A stretch of 59,251 nt of DNA. Origin: Flavobacteriales bacterium. Lineage in GTDB: Bacteria; Bacteroidota; Bacteroidia; Flavobacteriales; ECT2AJA-044. The position numbers and the translations under genes were made by a program. The stretch is taken from the NCBI GenBank assembly GCA_021296215.1, contig JAGWBA010000003.1, positions 1 through 59,251 on the forward strand, in the 5' to 3' direction. Below the pieces are notes generated by a model. It was given only the letters and a program-made list of their open reading frames with translations, did not search any database and was not told the origin of the DNA. How positions within the stretch are numbered: position 1 is the stretch's first letter; every line of letters begins with the position of its first letter. This document shows, piece after piece, positions 1-8,720 of this stretch.

Positions 1-112
1 AGAAAAACCCCGGACCGGGTCCGGAAACAAAACTATAAACCCACAAAAAATCAAGAAAATAACTTGTTAAACCCAAAAGCTCTGCTAAATTGATTGATAA
101 TTTCTGTCCAAT

Positions 113-604
113 TTATAGGGGGTCAATACAATAGTATCCGCAGTCCATAACAATTTCCGAAGTGGTCCCATGTATAGTGTAGGCCCCTCCGCCAATGCGA
201 TTAATTGAAATATAATCACCCGGCTGTGGGTCTTCGTTGATCAACACATAGGCGATGCACGTGCGGGGCATCAGGTTCACCAAGTAGTTGTGCTCCGTTT
301 CGCCCTCCAATATGTAATCGGCATCTCCGGCGTAATGCTTCGCATGCCTCGGCACATAGGAGTCAACCCCTACCTGAAAACCTTCGTAAACAAAGTCCGT
401 GGCCTCCGATACGAAATGAAACTCATAAGGCGGCCACAATAATTTTGTTTCAACCTCATCACCGGGTGAGCCAACAGATTTATACAGTGTTACTTCAATG
501 GGTCCGATATATAATAATGAGTCTTCCCGAAAAGTGACCACCTTGCCGCTGATGACCGTTTCGGTGGTTTTTTCGCAGGACAAAAAACCAATGGCTAAAA
601 GCAA
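113..604 (-). CDS. Putative lipoprotein, unknown function
   Basis: A 163-residue protein with an N-terminal hydrophobic stretch ending in a lipobox (LAIGFLSC), so probably exported and lipidated on cysteine 10. No known domain is recognised in the mature part. The only standard start in frame is the TTG at 604, which gives an unusually short signal peptide without a basic n-region. The frame stays open upstream, and translating from the ATC at 628 gives (I)KKSLVPV directly before the hydrophobic core, a textbook lipoprotein signal. The true start may therefore be a non-standard codon, or an ATG may have been lost. It stands alone, divergent from the GNAT gene across a region with a long inverted repeat. 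That it is a real gene is fairly likely; its function is unknown. Confidence 0.6.
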   Translation of the reverse strand: MLLAIGFLSCEKTTETVISGKVVTFREDSLLYIGPIEVTLYKSVGSPGDEVETKLLWPPYEFHFVSEATDFVYEGFQVGVDSYVPRHAKHYAGDADYILEGETEHNYLVNLMPRTCIAYVLINEDPQPGDYISINRIGGGAYTIHGTTSEIVMDCGYYCIDPL

Positions 605-677
605 TACAGGAACAAGTGACTTCTTGATTCTCGTTTTTCCTATACAAGTTTCGGGGTTCTTTCCGTCGGCTCGATGT

Positions 678-718
678 CAAAACCGATAAGTATAATAAAC
701 TAATCATTATCGGTTTTG
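678..718. repeat. Perfect 12-bp inverted repeat between divergent genes
   Basis: Arms CAAAACCGATAA (678-689) and TTATCGGTTTTG (707-718) are exact reverse complements around a 17-nt AT-rich centre. The element lies between the divergent lipoprotein and GNAT genes. A second, shorter inverted pair (TGGCTC at 729-734, GAGCCA at 745-750) follows. It could be a dyad operator or a transcription-blocking hairpin; the A and T tracts at the outer ends of the arms fit a bidirectional terminator, but neither flanking gene ends here, which favours a regulatory role. Confidence 0.55.
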
Positions 719-855
719 GAGAGTTTCTTGGCTCTTTAGTTATTGAGCCAGTACCTCACCTCACTCAGGTTGGCCCAATTCAATCGAAATCAACTACTGT
801 ATAAATACCTCGCTTTAGTTCAATCCGTTTACTATTTAACTAACTTGTAAGCACT

Positions 856-1332
856 ATGCCTCAATGGAAACCCAAGATCCGACGCGGAGAGCCGCACGAC
901 TATCGTGCCGTGGTCGAGGTGTTCCAAGCGGCGATCAAAGCCGGCGAGGATTATTACTCTGAGGAGCAGCGATCGGCCTGGAAGTCGAGTACCGACAACC
1001 GCGACCGATGGCACCGAAAGATTCGCGACGATCATTTCCTGGTCGCAGAAGACGAAACCGGAAAGCTCATTGGATTCGGATCCATTTGCTGGGATGGGTA
1101 CTTAGACGTACTATATGTACATCCGGATTTTCAAAGAAGGCGAGTAGCAAAAAAACTGTACAAGGCGCTTGAAAAGGAGGCGAAAAAGAAGGCGTTCGAT
1201 CGACTATTTTCCGATGCCAGTCAATGGGCCAAACCCTTTTTCGAAGCTATGGGTTTTATGGAAATCGCCGAGAACGAAGTAGAGCGAAAAGGCGTGAAAA
1301 TGACTAATTTCCGCATGGAAAAACATTTGTGA
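856..1332 (+). CDS. GNAT family N-acetyltransferase
   Basis: A 158-residue protein of typical GNAT length. The central strand-turn-helix (LDVLYVHPDFQRRRVAKKLY, about residues 83-102) matches the acetyl-CoA-binding motif A, with QRRRVA in place of the usual Q/RxxGxA/G pyrophosphate loop. The C-terminal half (FFEAMGF...) matches motif B, where an end-on phenylalanine and glycine are common. It should transfer an acetyl group from acetyl-CoA to an unknown amine in the cytoplasm. It starts at the ATG at 856 and ends one base before the SPFH gene, so the two are probably co-transcribed. The substrate cannot be inferred. Confidence 0.85.
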   Translation: MPQWKPKIRRGEPHDYRAVVEVFQAAIKAGEDYYSEEQRSAWKSSTDNRDRWHRKIRDDHFLVAEDETGKLIGFGSICWDGYLDVLYVHPDFQRRRVAKKLYKALEKEAKKKAFDRLFSDASQWAKPFFEAMGFMEIAENEVERKGVKMTNFRMEKHL

Positions 1333-1333
1333 T

Positions 1334-2236
1334 ATGGGGTTTATGAATATAGTTTACCTGGTCCTGGTCCTCTTGCTCATTCTGGGATCCGTGTTCGTGG
1401 TCAAGCAGCAAACATCGGCCATTGTAGAGCGATTTGGACGCTTCCAAAGTGTTCGCAGGGCCGGACTTCAATTTCGCATTCCGCTGATCGATCGAATTGC
1501 GGGCCGACTCAGCCTCAAAATCCGGCAGCTCGACGTGCTGGTGGAGACCAAGACCAAAGACGACGTGTTCGTGCGGATGAAAATCTCGGTACAGTACCAG
1601 ATAAAACCCGCACAGGTCTACGATGCCTTTTACCAGCTCAGTGATCCGGTCGACCAAATAACGAGCTACGTATTCGACACCGTGCGCGCCGAAGTGCCGA
1701 AAATGAAGCTCGACGATGTCTTCGAGCGCAAAGACGACATTGCCATAGCCACTAAGCGCGAGTTGGAACAAGCCATGGAGACCTACGGTTTCAGTATAGT
1801 CAAAGCCCTGGTCACCGACATCGATCCCGATCAAGAAGTGAAGATCGCCATGAACCGGATCAATGCTGCGGAACGACAAAAAGTGGCGGCCGAATATGAG
1901 GCCGAAGCGGACCGCATCAAGATCGTAGCCAAAGCGCGGGCCGAAGCCGAAAGCAAGCGGCTACAAGGTCAAGGTATCGCCGACCAGCGCCGAGAGATCG
2001 CCAAAGGATTGGAAGATTCGGTTACGGTCCTGAATAAAGCCGGGATCAACCCGCAAGAAGCCTCTGCCTTGATCGTTATTACACAGCACTACGACACCTT
2101 GCACAGCGTTGGTGAAAACGCGAACAGCAACCTCGTGATGTTACCCAATGCGCCAAATGCCGCCAGCGATATGCTTCAGAGCATGGTGGCGAGTTTGGCC
2201 GCCACCAAAAATTTCCCGCCGAAGGCGGAAAAATAA
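1334..2236 (+). CDS. SPFH/band 7 (stomatin-like) membrane protein
   Basis: A 300-residue protein with one N-terminal membrane segment (about residues 6-24), an SPFH domain (about 25-190, including ERFGRF, GLQFRIPLID and SVQYQIKP) and a charged Ala/Glu/Lys-rich coiled coil (about 180-225). This is the layout of QmcA/stomatin-like proteins that form membrane-anchored oligomers and often modulate FtsH-type proteases or membrane microdomains. The start is the ATG at 1334, one base after the GNAT stop. The C-terminus FPPKAEK is encoded by a hairpin word (2213-2230: TTCCCGCC, loop GAA, GGCGGAA) nearly identical to one in the DnaE-like gene, so the last residues and stop region appear to be repeat-derived. 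Confidence 0.9.
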   Translation: MGFMNIVYLVLVLLLILGSVFVVKQQTSAIVERFGRFQSVRRAGLQFRIPLIDRIAGRLSLKIRQLDVLVETKTKDDVFVRMKISVQYQIKPAQVYDAFYQLSDPVDQITSYVFDTVRAEVPKMKLDDVFERKDDIAIATKRELEQAMETYGFSIVKALVTDIDPDQEVKIAMNRINAAERQKVAAEYEAEADRIKIVAKARAEAESKRLQGQGIADQRREIAKGLEDSVTVLNKAGINPQEASALIVITQHYDTLHSVGENANSNLVMLPNAPNAASDMLQSMVASLAATKNFPPKAEK

Positions 2237-2337
2237 AAACACCGTATCAAGAAAGGACTTGTTTTATCGCCCTACTGTGGGCCGCTACTACTCAAGCTCA
2301 AACCATCATTAACCTCCAAGATCGGCCCAGCCCTGAA

Positions 2338-2712
2338 TTGATCGATTCTTTGGATAACGCTTTCCCTCCGGCTCTGGGGCCCGATTCAATATCGCCGGTC
2401 ATGGGAGACCGAGTGGAGGAGTTTCAAGCGGAGTGGATCAATTGGCTCACCGATTTCGCCGGTCACTTGAACGAGCGTAATTACCGCTGGGGAGTACCCA
2501 CGCGGGCCTTCGTACGACTATACAGCAACCCTGAGGGCGAAGTACAATACATGCTGTACAAGTTCATGCCGGGGTCCATGGACGAAAACAACATGGTTCG
2601 TTTTCCCGAACTTCTTGAGGGTTATATTAAAGAGAATCCGCTTCCGTTGAGCGAACCGGCCATGCTTCCTTTTTCGCAATGTGGACCGGTGAACTTCATC
2701 GACGCCGACTAA
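2338..2712 (+). CDS. Hypothetical protein, probably secreted; 5' end damaged
   Basis: A 124-residue reading from a TTG at 2338; no family recognised. The same frame is open upstream and reads IALLWAATTQAQ (from about 2264), a good signal-peptide core and cleavage site. A plausible n-region KKGLV is encoded just before it (2249-2263), but in another frame and behind ATC rather than ATG. One extra T in the TTTT run near 2261-2264 would join them. The gene has therefore either a non-standard start or a one-base deletion within its signal peptide. It follows the SPFH gene by 100 bp and overlaps the convergent hemolysin III gene by 4 bp. Confidence 0.5.
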   Translation: MIDSLDNAFPPALGPDSISPVMGDRVEEFQAEWINWLTDFAGHLNERNYRWGVPTRAFVRLYSNPEGEVQYMLYKFMPGSMDENNMVRFPELLEGYIKENPLPLSEPAMLPFSQCGPVNFIDAD

Positions 2713-3344
2713 GCGAAGATCTTCCAGATACCGATAAAATGAGAAACCGCTCCGCCGAGCACGAATACGTGCCAAATAGCGTGGTTGAACGGGATGCGCT
2801 CAATCAAATAAAAGATCGTGCCCAAAGTATAGAATGCCCCTCCGATGAAAATCCACTGAACTTGTTCATCGGGCAGCGCAGCTCTAAATGACGTCGGCGC
2901 CAAAATAATGAGCCAACCCATCGCGAGGTAAATCCCGGTAGAAACCAACCTAAACCGACCGGTAAAGAACACCTTGAATACGGTTCCTAAAGCCGTTAAT
3001 CCCCAGAGAACCGCCAGCATGTTCCACTGCACCCGAGGCGTCGCATAGTGCAATAAAAATGGCGTATACGTTCCGGCGATCAAAAAGTAGATACTGATGT
3101 GATCCCAGATCTTCATCAGTCTCTTTTTCTTGGGCTCTTTGTGAAAATGATAGAGCGACGAAAACCCAAAGACCATTAAGAATCCAATGCCGTACACCAC
3201 GGCCCCAATAGGGTCGTATGGCCGTCCGCCCTCGATCAAAATATGCCGCACCAACAGCGGAAAGGTCACGAGTCCAAATAAGAATCCCAAAAAATGTGTT
3301 ACGGTATTCGCCCGTTCGTGAGCACCACTATATTCTTGTGCCAT
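2709..3344 (-). CDS. Hemolysin III / PAQR family membrane protein
   Basis: A 211-residue integral membrane protein with about seven hydrophobic segments. It carries the family's conserved features: an N-terminal E-x-x-N-x-x-T-H segment (ERANTVTH), a SSLYHF motif after the second helix with serine and histidine, D-H in the third segment (WDHISIYFLIAGTYTP), and a C-terminal HAIWHVFVLGGA with two histidines. In PAQR proteins these Ser/His/Asp residues bind a metal and are thought to act as a lipid hydrolase. The 'hemolysin' name is historical. The start is the ATG at 3344. It is 9 bp downstream of the secreted 120-residue protein gene on the same strand, so the two may share a transcript. Confidence 0.92.
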   Translation of the reverse strand: MAQEYSGAHERANTVTHFLGFLFGLVTFPLLVRHILIEGGRPYDPIGAVVYGIGFLMVFGFSSLYHFHKEPKKKRLMKIWDHISIYFLIAGTYTPFLLHYATPRVQWNMLAVLWGLTALGTVFKVFFTGRFRLVSTGIYLAMGWLIILAPTSFRAALPDEQVQWIFIGGAFYTLGTIFYLIERIPFNHAIWHVFVLGGAVSHFIGIWKIFA

Positions 3345-3353
3345 GCGATCGAT

Positions 3354-3716
3354 CTACTGCGCAAAAATAAGGGAATCGCCGCAGCTGACCATTACCAAAT
3401 GATGTGCGCGCCCGTTCGGGTCAAAAAGTGACTTGTGCTTCATGAAAGTAAGATCCACGCCCTTGCCCTTCACAAATGCCTCAATGGCCTCCGGATCGAG
3501 ACCCCGCTCTACGCCTCGATTGATATAAAAATTTTCGCCCTCGTGATCGCGCACCTTAAAAAAGATGTCGTAACTCCCAGTAGCCCGAACACCCGTAACC
3601 ACCGCCGAAACGGTTTCCATATTCTCTTCCGTTGGCTCGTGAACAGGCCTCATGCCCGGCACGGCAAACGCCAATGACCCGATCGTAAGAACCGACAAGA
3701 TCAACTTGATTTTCAC
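3354..3716 (-). CDS. Small secreted protein, unknown function
   Basis: A 120-residue protein with a clear N-terminal signal peptide (MKIKLILSVLTIGSLAFAVPG, cleavage probably near residue 18). The mature part is a compact predicted beta fold (VSAVVTGVRATGSYDIFFKV...) with one cysteine near the C-terminus. No family is recognised. It lies directly upstream of the hemolysin III gene on the same strand with a 9-bp gap, which suggests co-expression. The ATG at 3716 is preceded by an AT-rich leader. Reality of the gene is well supported by the signal peptide and clean frame; function is unknown. Confidence 0.65.
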   Translation of the reverse strand: MKIKLILSVLTIGSLAFAVPGMRPVHEPTEENMETVSAVVTGVRATGSYDIFFKVRDHEGENFYINRGVERGLDPEAIEAFVKGKGVDLTFMKHKSLFDPNGRAHHLVMVSCGDSLIFAQ

Positions 3717-3779
3717 AATCTCCTCTTTTGCTTTCCTTTATACCAACGTCATCAACGGCGACTTACGTACATTACTAGT

Positions 3780-5312
3780 GTGAATCCGTTACGTAAAACA
3801 ATCTTGTTCCTTCTCTTTCTTCTGGCCCTACGGGCCGAAGGGTAAGTTCCCGTGCACACGTTCACCGAGCTCGTTTCGCCACTCGACTCCCACAAGATCA
3901 CGGCCGCCATACGCCTGAGTAACGGCGACCTGTTGCAGGCCGGATGACACATCCGACGCCTTCCGAGCGGGATTACCGTCTCCGTGGGCGGACACGAAAC
4001 GGGGGATCCCTCCATCGTTTATTACCGCCCTGGCCATGGCGTGATACAACGCATCGAGTGGGATCAAAGTATAGCCTCCATACACGACATCGTCGAAGGC
4101 CCCGATCGGTCGCTCTTCATTTTCGGCAGTTTCCGAGCCGATCTCGAAACGGGCCAAGACACCCTGCGCCTGCACAACGCCCTCGAACGTTCCTTTACCC
4201 TTCGGCTCGGCTCGGCCGGAAACGTACTTTGGGCCAAATGCCACGGCGACACACTACTGAGCTACCGCAGTGGTGCCGTGGCCGGTACGTTCGCCAACGA
4301 CACGGTCTACAAAGTCGGAATCCACAATACGCTGTTCAGCTACCTGCTCAAGTGAGATCCGGCGACCGGACAAGCACTCGACAGTCTTTTTTTCCCGGCC
4401 CGCACCTGCTCCGATATCGAAGTGAATGCCCAAGGAATGATCGCCTTAACGGGCACCACCGGCAACGGTGTTTTTCCGGGTCTAAGTCTGCCCCCGCCCT
4501 CGGTACCGTCGAGCTACTATCACTATATCGTGGTACTCAATGCTCGCCTCAGCCGAATTTGGGGCCACCTCACTCCATACATCAGCTTTGACGTCGAAGA
4601 TCAACTCCATCGATCGAATAACAACCTCGTTCACCAAGCACTCACCTTTCCACAAGGAGTCAATAATCCGGAGGTGGTTTTACTCACCAAGTACAATTGG
4701 CAAGGCAATTTCCTGCGTACCGATACCCTGCCCTATTCCTCCACGTCCTTTCACTTCAACGCAAACGACGTACTCGTGCGCGGAAACGAGTACTTTACCT
4801 TCGTGTACGACCCCTATACCCGGGTCGAAGTGCACCATTTCGGCAGATCCGGCCGGACCGAAGAAGGCTACTTCACCGGATCCTTCTTTTTACCCCTTTA
4901 CCTCGTGCCCGACGGCCCCGAGGACCTCTGGATCGCGGGTTGTGTTCACAGGGCCAACCTCACGGTCAACGGCGACACCTCGATAGTGAACCCAAACTAC
5001 CCCGATGGTGCCATTCCCATGCATCGGTATTGGATTTGGTGGGACCGAACCGCCGCGGTGTCTCTGACCGAAACCCACTTGCCCGAATTGCGCATTGGGC
5101 CCAACCCCACCGCGGATCGCATGGGTATATCGCTACCCAACAGCGCCTTCCGCTGGTATCTGCTGACCGCCAAAGGTGTGCATCGTGCCGCAGGCACAGA
5201 AAAAAACGAAGCCGAAATCGATTTGGGCGGCCTCGCGGCCGGATACTACATATTGGTCGTTGAAACGGACCAAGGTCGGAGGGTGGAGCGCGTAGTTAAG
5301 CTAAATTCTTGA
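3780..5312 (+). pseudogene. T9SS-secreted protein broken by three in-frame stops
   Basis: A single reading frame from a GTG at 3780 encodes a signal peptide (NPLRKTILFLLFLLALRAEG), about 400 residues of repetitive beta-rich sequence, and a C-terminal type IX secretion sorting domain (from IGPNPTADRMGI to VVKLNS). It is interrupted by TAA at 3843, TGA at 3945 and TGA at 4353 (codons 22, 56 and 192), with no frame change and with coherent sequence on both sides of each. Restored, it would be about 510 residues, exported by Sec and then across the outer membrane by the Por system. The word GGCCCTACGGGCCGA (3824-3838) in the signal peptide occurs at two other loci. Either a decayed gene or sequencing errors; the ligand or enzyme activity is not recognisable. 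Confidence 0.8.
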
Positions 5313-5320
5313 AAAAACAC

Positions 5321-5328
5321 TAAATTTG
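5321..5328 (+). promoter_or_regulatory. Candidate Bacteroidota -7 box
   Basis: TAAATTTG matches the TAnnTTTG consensus used by the main sigma factor of this phylum and lies 55 bp upstream of the TonB-type receptor ATG, just after the stop of the preceding broken gene. No convincing -33 TTTG is seen at the right distance, so this is a tentative assignment. Confidence 0.35.
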
Positions 5329-5383
5329 CGATCGCTGAACAAGCGTAGTATTACAGCGTTGTTTTGCTGAACGGACCACACTA

Positions 5384-7792
5384 ATGAAGAACGCCCTACT
5401 CCTCTTTTTACTATTCACATTGTTCCCCACGGCACTACGGGCGCAGAACTCGGGTATTACCGGAACGGTGGTGGACCCCGAAGGAGTGCCGGTGCTCTAT
5501 GCTTCGGTGGTGGTGATGGAGCAAGGCGATAGCAGCATCGTTGAAGGGTCTGCGACCGATATCGAGGGGTTCTTCCGGTTGACACCTCCGGCCGGGCCCT
5601 ATATTCTGCAAGTTAGTTTCCTGAGTTACGAAAACGAATACCGCGACATCGACTTCAACGGAAAGTCGCTTGCCTTGGGCACCCTTAACCTGAGTCCATC
5701 GAGCTTGGTGATCGGTGAGGTAGAAGTGGTGGAAAAACGGAGCGAAATGGAACTCAAGCTCGACAAGCGCGTCATGAACGTGGGTGAAGACCTGAAATCA
5801 TCGGGACTGAACGCCAGCGAGATTCTCGAATACGTTCCAAGCGTTACCGTCGACGTTGAAGGAAACGTGAGTCTACGCGGATCCGAGAACGTTCGGATTC
5901 TCATAAACGGCCGCCCCTCCGGACTCTTGGGAACCAACGTGGCCGACGCCCTGCGCCAGCTTCCGGGCGACCTCATCGAAAGCGTAGAAGTGATCACCAA
6001 CCCGAGTGCGCGGTACGATGCCGAAGGAGAAGTGGGGATCATCAATATCGTTCTCAAGAAAGAGCGCAAGAGTGGACTCAACGGATCGGTTCAGGCCGTG
6101 ACGGGCTACCCCGACGATCACCGACTTACACTCAACGCCAACTACCGCAACCAAAATGTGAACCTCTTTGGGAGTTACAGCGTGCGTTACCGAAATAGCC
6201 CGGGGGGTGGAATGGCCACGCAAATCATCGACAACAGCGACACCTCGTATACCTTTGTGAGTGACCGCGATCAATTGCGCGGAGGGTGGAGCAATACCTT
6301 TAGGGCCGGAGCCGATTTTTACCTCGGCGATTACAGCACGCTGACCGTGAGCGGACTCTACGATACCGAACGCGGAAACAACTACGTGGACCTTTTATAC
6401 TACGACGAAACCAACGAGGGCATCACCCTTGGGGAAACCTTGCGGGCCGATAAAGAGCTGGAATTGGAAGATACCTACGAGGTTAACGTGAACTGGCTGC
6501 GCACCTTCGACGAAAAAGACCGAAAATGGACGATAGACTTGCAGTTCATCAAAGACAACGACGTGGAGGACAGTGACCTCTTGCAAACCAGCACATACCC
6601 GGGAAGCGATAGTCTATTTCAGCGTTCTACCAATACCGAGAACGAAACCAACTACCTCATTCAGACCGACTACATCGACCCGCTGCCGAACGGTGCACAG
6701 CTCGAATTGGGGTATAAAAGTGCCTGGAGATTGATCGACAACGATTTCAGCGTCGAAACACGAGAGGGTTCGGAGGGCGATTGGACTCCGGTCGATGGGC
6801 TCAACAACTACTTCCGTTACACGGAGGGCATTCATGCCGCGTACGCCATTTTAAGTCAAGATCTCGGTCGTTGGTCATGGCAAGGAGGCTTGCGAGCCGA
6901 GTACAGCGACATCGAGACCGAGCTCGTCGAAACGGGTGAAACGAACCCCCGCAATTATCTCAACTGGTTCCCGAGCGTTTTCTTCGGTTATGAGCTCACC
7001 GAAAATCAGACCCTTCAAATGAGTTACAGTCGCCGACTTAGTCGTCCGCGATTCCGATGGCTTCTGCCGTTCAGCAGCTACAGCGACAACCGAAACTTCT
7101 GGGCAGGAAACCCCGGCCTCAACCCGGAATACACCGATAGCTACGAAGCCAGCTACCTCTATTACTTTGATAAAGGAAGCGTTCTCACCTCTGCCTACTA
7201 CCGCCACCGCACGGGCATCATACAGCGCATCACCTTTATCGATTCAGTAGGTAATACCGTGCGTTTTCCGGTGAATTTGGCCGTACAAGACGCCTATGGA
7301 TTCGAGTTTACCGCGAATTACGACATCAACTACGATTGGCGCATCAACGGAAACGTGAATTTTTTCCACGAAGTAACGGCCGGATCCTACGAAGGTGAAG
7401 ATTTCGGGGCCGATAACACCTCGTGGACCGCCCGACTTAGTTCGCAGTGGAATTTCACCGACAAACTCAAAGGACAAGTGAGCGGGTTCTGCCGGGGACC
7501 AACTCAAAACGCTCAAGGTCGCGTTCAGGCCATTGCGGCCGTCGACGCCAGCGTGGGCATCGACCTGTTCAATGGAAAAGGGAACCTTAGCCTCAACGTG
7601 CGCGACCTCTTTAACTCGCGCAAACGCCGGTGGGTCATTGAAGAACCGGGCTACTACAGCGAAAACACTTTTCAGTGGCGACAACGTCAATGGTTGCTTA
7701 CCTTTAGCTACCGCCTCAAACAAGAGCGCAACCCCAGCGATCGCCGTGAAGGCGGTCCGGGTAGCGATGGCGGTGGTTTCGATGACGAATAA
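5384..7792 (+). CDS. TonB-dependent-type outer-membrane receptor, carboxypeptidase-regulatory N-domain
   Basis: An 802-residue outer-membrane protein. Residues 1-21 are a signal peptide ending at RAQ. Residues about 24-105 form a carboxypeptidase-regulatory-like beta-sandwich (GITGTVVDPEGVPVLYASVV). A plug domain follows (about 135-225, including SLRGSENVRILINGRPSGL and GIINIVLKKE), then a long beta-barrel of the Omp_b-brl_3 type with many aromatic-rich strands. The end is an acidic Gly/Asp tail (GSDGGGFDDE) instead of a closing aromatic. Such proteins take up or export ligands across the outer membrane, powered by TonB; this subgroup has no SusD partner, and none is present here. The next gene starts inside its last codons (ATG at 7782), so they are translationally linked. 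Confidence 0.9.
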   Translation: MKNALLLFLLFTLFPTALRAQNSGITGTVVDPEGVPVLYASVVVMEQGDSSIVEGSATDIEGFFRLTPPAGPYILQVSFLSYENEYRDIDFNGKSLALGTLNLSPSSLVIGEVEVVEKRSEMELKLDKRVMNVGEDLKSSGLNASEILEYVPSVTVDVEGNVSLRGSENVRILINGRPSGLLGTNVADALRQLPGDLIESVEVITNPSARYDAEGEVGIINIVLKKERKSGLNGSVQAVTGYPDDHRLTLNANYRNQNVNLFGSYSVRYRNSPGGGMATQIIDNSDTSYTFVSDRDQLRGGWSNTFRAGADFYLGDYSTLTVSGLYDTERGNNYVDLLYYDETNEGITLGETLRADKELELEDTYEVNVNWLRTFDEKDRKWTIDLQFIKDNDVEDSDLLQTSTYPGSDSLFQRSTNTENETNYLIQTDYIDPLPNGAQLELGYKSAWRLIDNDFSVETREGSEGDWTPVDGLNNYFRYTEGIHAAYAILSQDLGRWSWQGGLRAEYSDIETELVETGETNPRNYLNWFPSVFFGYELTENQTLQMSYSRRLSRPRFRWLLPFSSYSDNRNFWAGNPGLNPEYTDSYEASYLYYFDKGSVLTSAYYRHRTGIIQRITFIDSVGNTVRFPVNLAVQDAYGFEFTANYDINYDWRINGNVNFFHEVTAGSYEGEDFGADNTSWTARLSSQWNFTDKLKGQVSGFCRGPTQNAQGRVQAIAAVDASVGIDLFNGKGNLSLNVRDLFNSRKRRWVIEEPGYYSENTFQWRQRQWLLTFSYRLKQERNPSDRREGGPGSDGGGFDDE

Positions 7793-8333
7793 TCCAGAAT
7801 ACGAGGCCCTACGGGCCGATTTGCAACATCCGAGTCAAAAGGGCATGAAGCCCCTGATCGACCGTTTTCTTCGGGAGCCCGAATACCGCGCCACGGTGGT
7901 CTATATGGCCCTTAGCGAAGACTACCCCTTTGCTTGGCGAGCCTCGTGGGTCATGAAATTCGCCTTTCGGCAAAACCCCTCCACCTGGACTCCCTTTCTC
8001 GAACGCATTACTTCGGCCTTGCCCGAGCTCAAGACCCACCAGCAAATCGGATCGTTCATTCCATCGCTCACCAAGTGCGACCTCTCCGAAGAGCAGGGCG
8101 ATCGGTTATTGAATTTGGCGATCGATGAGCTCGAAAAAGAACGTGAAACGGAGTACACCAAGGCTCACGCAGTCGATGTGCTGCACAAGTACGTGAGTCA
8201 TTATCCGGAGCTGGCGGGGGAGTTCTGCCTCATCGTTGAACGCGCCGTCGAAACGGCCCAAAAGCCGTACTTTCGGAATAAGGCACTCAAGCGTGTAAAA
8301 CAATGGAGCACAAAATATATCGATCGAAGTTAA
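7782..8333 (+). CDS. Hypothetical helical repeat protein
   Basis: A 183-residue cytoplasmic protein, predicted all-helical with a HEAT-like feel (PLIDRFLREPEYRATVVYMAL..., ASWVMKFAFRQNP..., followed by similar amphipathic helices). The family is not firmly recognised. The start chosen is ATG 7782 (MTNNPEYEALRAD); the longer open frame upstream lies inside the receptor gene and is a shadow. It overlaps the receptor stop by 11 bp and the next gene by 31 bp, so the three form a tight operon. The in-frame word GGCCCTACGGGCCGA (7805-7819) encodes ALRAD and is repeated exactly at two other loci. Confidence 0.75.
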   Translation: MTNNPEYEALRADLQHPSQKGMKPLIDRFLREPEYRATVVYMALSEDYPFAWRASWVMKFAFRQNPSTWTPFLERITSALPELKTHQQIGSFIPSLTKCDLSEEQGDRLLNLAIDELEKERETEYTKAHAVDVLHKYVSHYPELAGEFCLIVERAVETAQKPYFRNKALKRVKQWSTKYIDRS

Positions 8334-8719
8334 GCTGGGGCTTGGCTGCGCTGGCGGCCGGACCGCTGCTCTTGGCGTTGGCCCTTACGATCAACCAACG
8401 AGCCTGGGCTGCAACGGCCATTGTAGCGGCCACGCTCATTTTCATGGGCATCACCTACGCCTTGACCTTTTATTCGATCACCAAAGAACATGACTTGGTG
8501 GTGCACGGTGGACCGTTCGTACGGCGGCGATTTCCCATAAGTACCATCAAGAGCATTGAGCCGGCGCGCACCATCTTAGCGGCCCCGGCCTGGTCACTCG
8601 ACCGGCTACACATCAGCTTCGGCAAGTACGATGCGGTGGTGATTTCGCCGGTTAATAAAGAAGAATTCATTTCGCTCTTACGGAACATCAACCCCAATAT
8701 CGAACTAAAAGTAAAGTGA
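8303..8719 (+). CDS. Small membrane protein with bacterial PH-like domain
   Basis: A 138-residue protein with two N-terminal membrane helices (about residues 12-30 and 35-53) and a cytoplasmic beta-rich domain (ITKEHDLVVHGGPFVRRRFPISTIKSIEP..., LHISFGKYDAVVISPVNKEEFISLL). That strand pattern, with an R-R-x-P-I-x-x-I-x-S-I core and a C-terminal P-x-x-x-x-x-F-I-x-x-L helix, is typical of bacterial PH-domain membrane proteins. The function of the family is unknown. The start ATG 8303 lies 31 bp inside the preceding gene and the stop is one base before the DHFR-like gene, so it belongs to the same operon. Confidence 0.75.
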   Translation: MEHKIYRSKLSWGLAALAAGPLLLALALTINQRAWAATAIVAATLIFMGITYALTFYSITKEHDLVVHGGPFVRRRFPISTIKSIEPARTILAAPAWSLDRLHISFGKYDAVVISPVNKEEFISLLRNINPNIELKVK

Positions 8720-8720
8720 C

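Noticed and set aside
7533-7781. Longer N-terminus for the helical repeat protein at 7782
   Set aside because: The extension lies in another frame inside the TonB-type receptor and reads as low-complexity shadow sequence; ATG 7782 gives a coherent protein.
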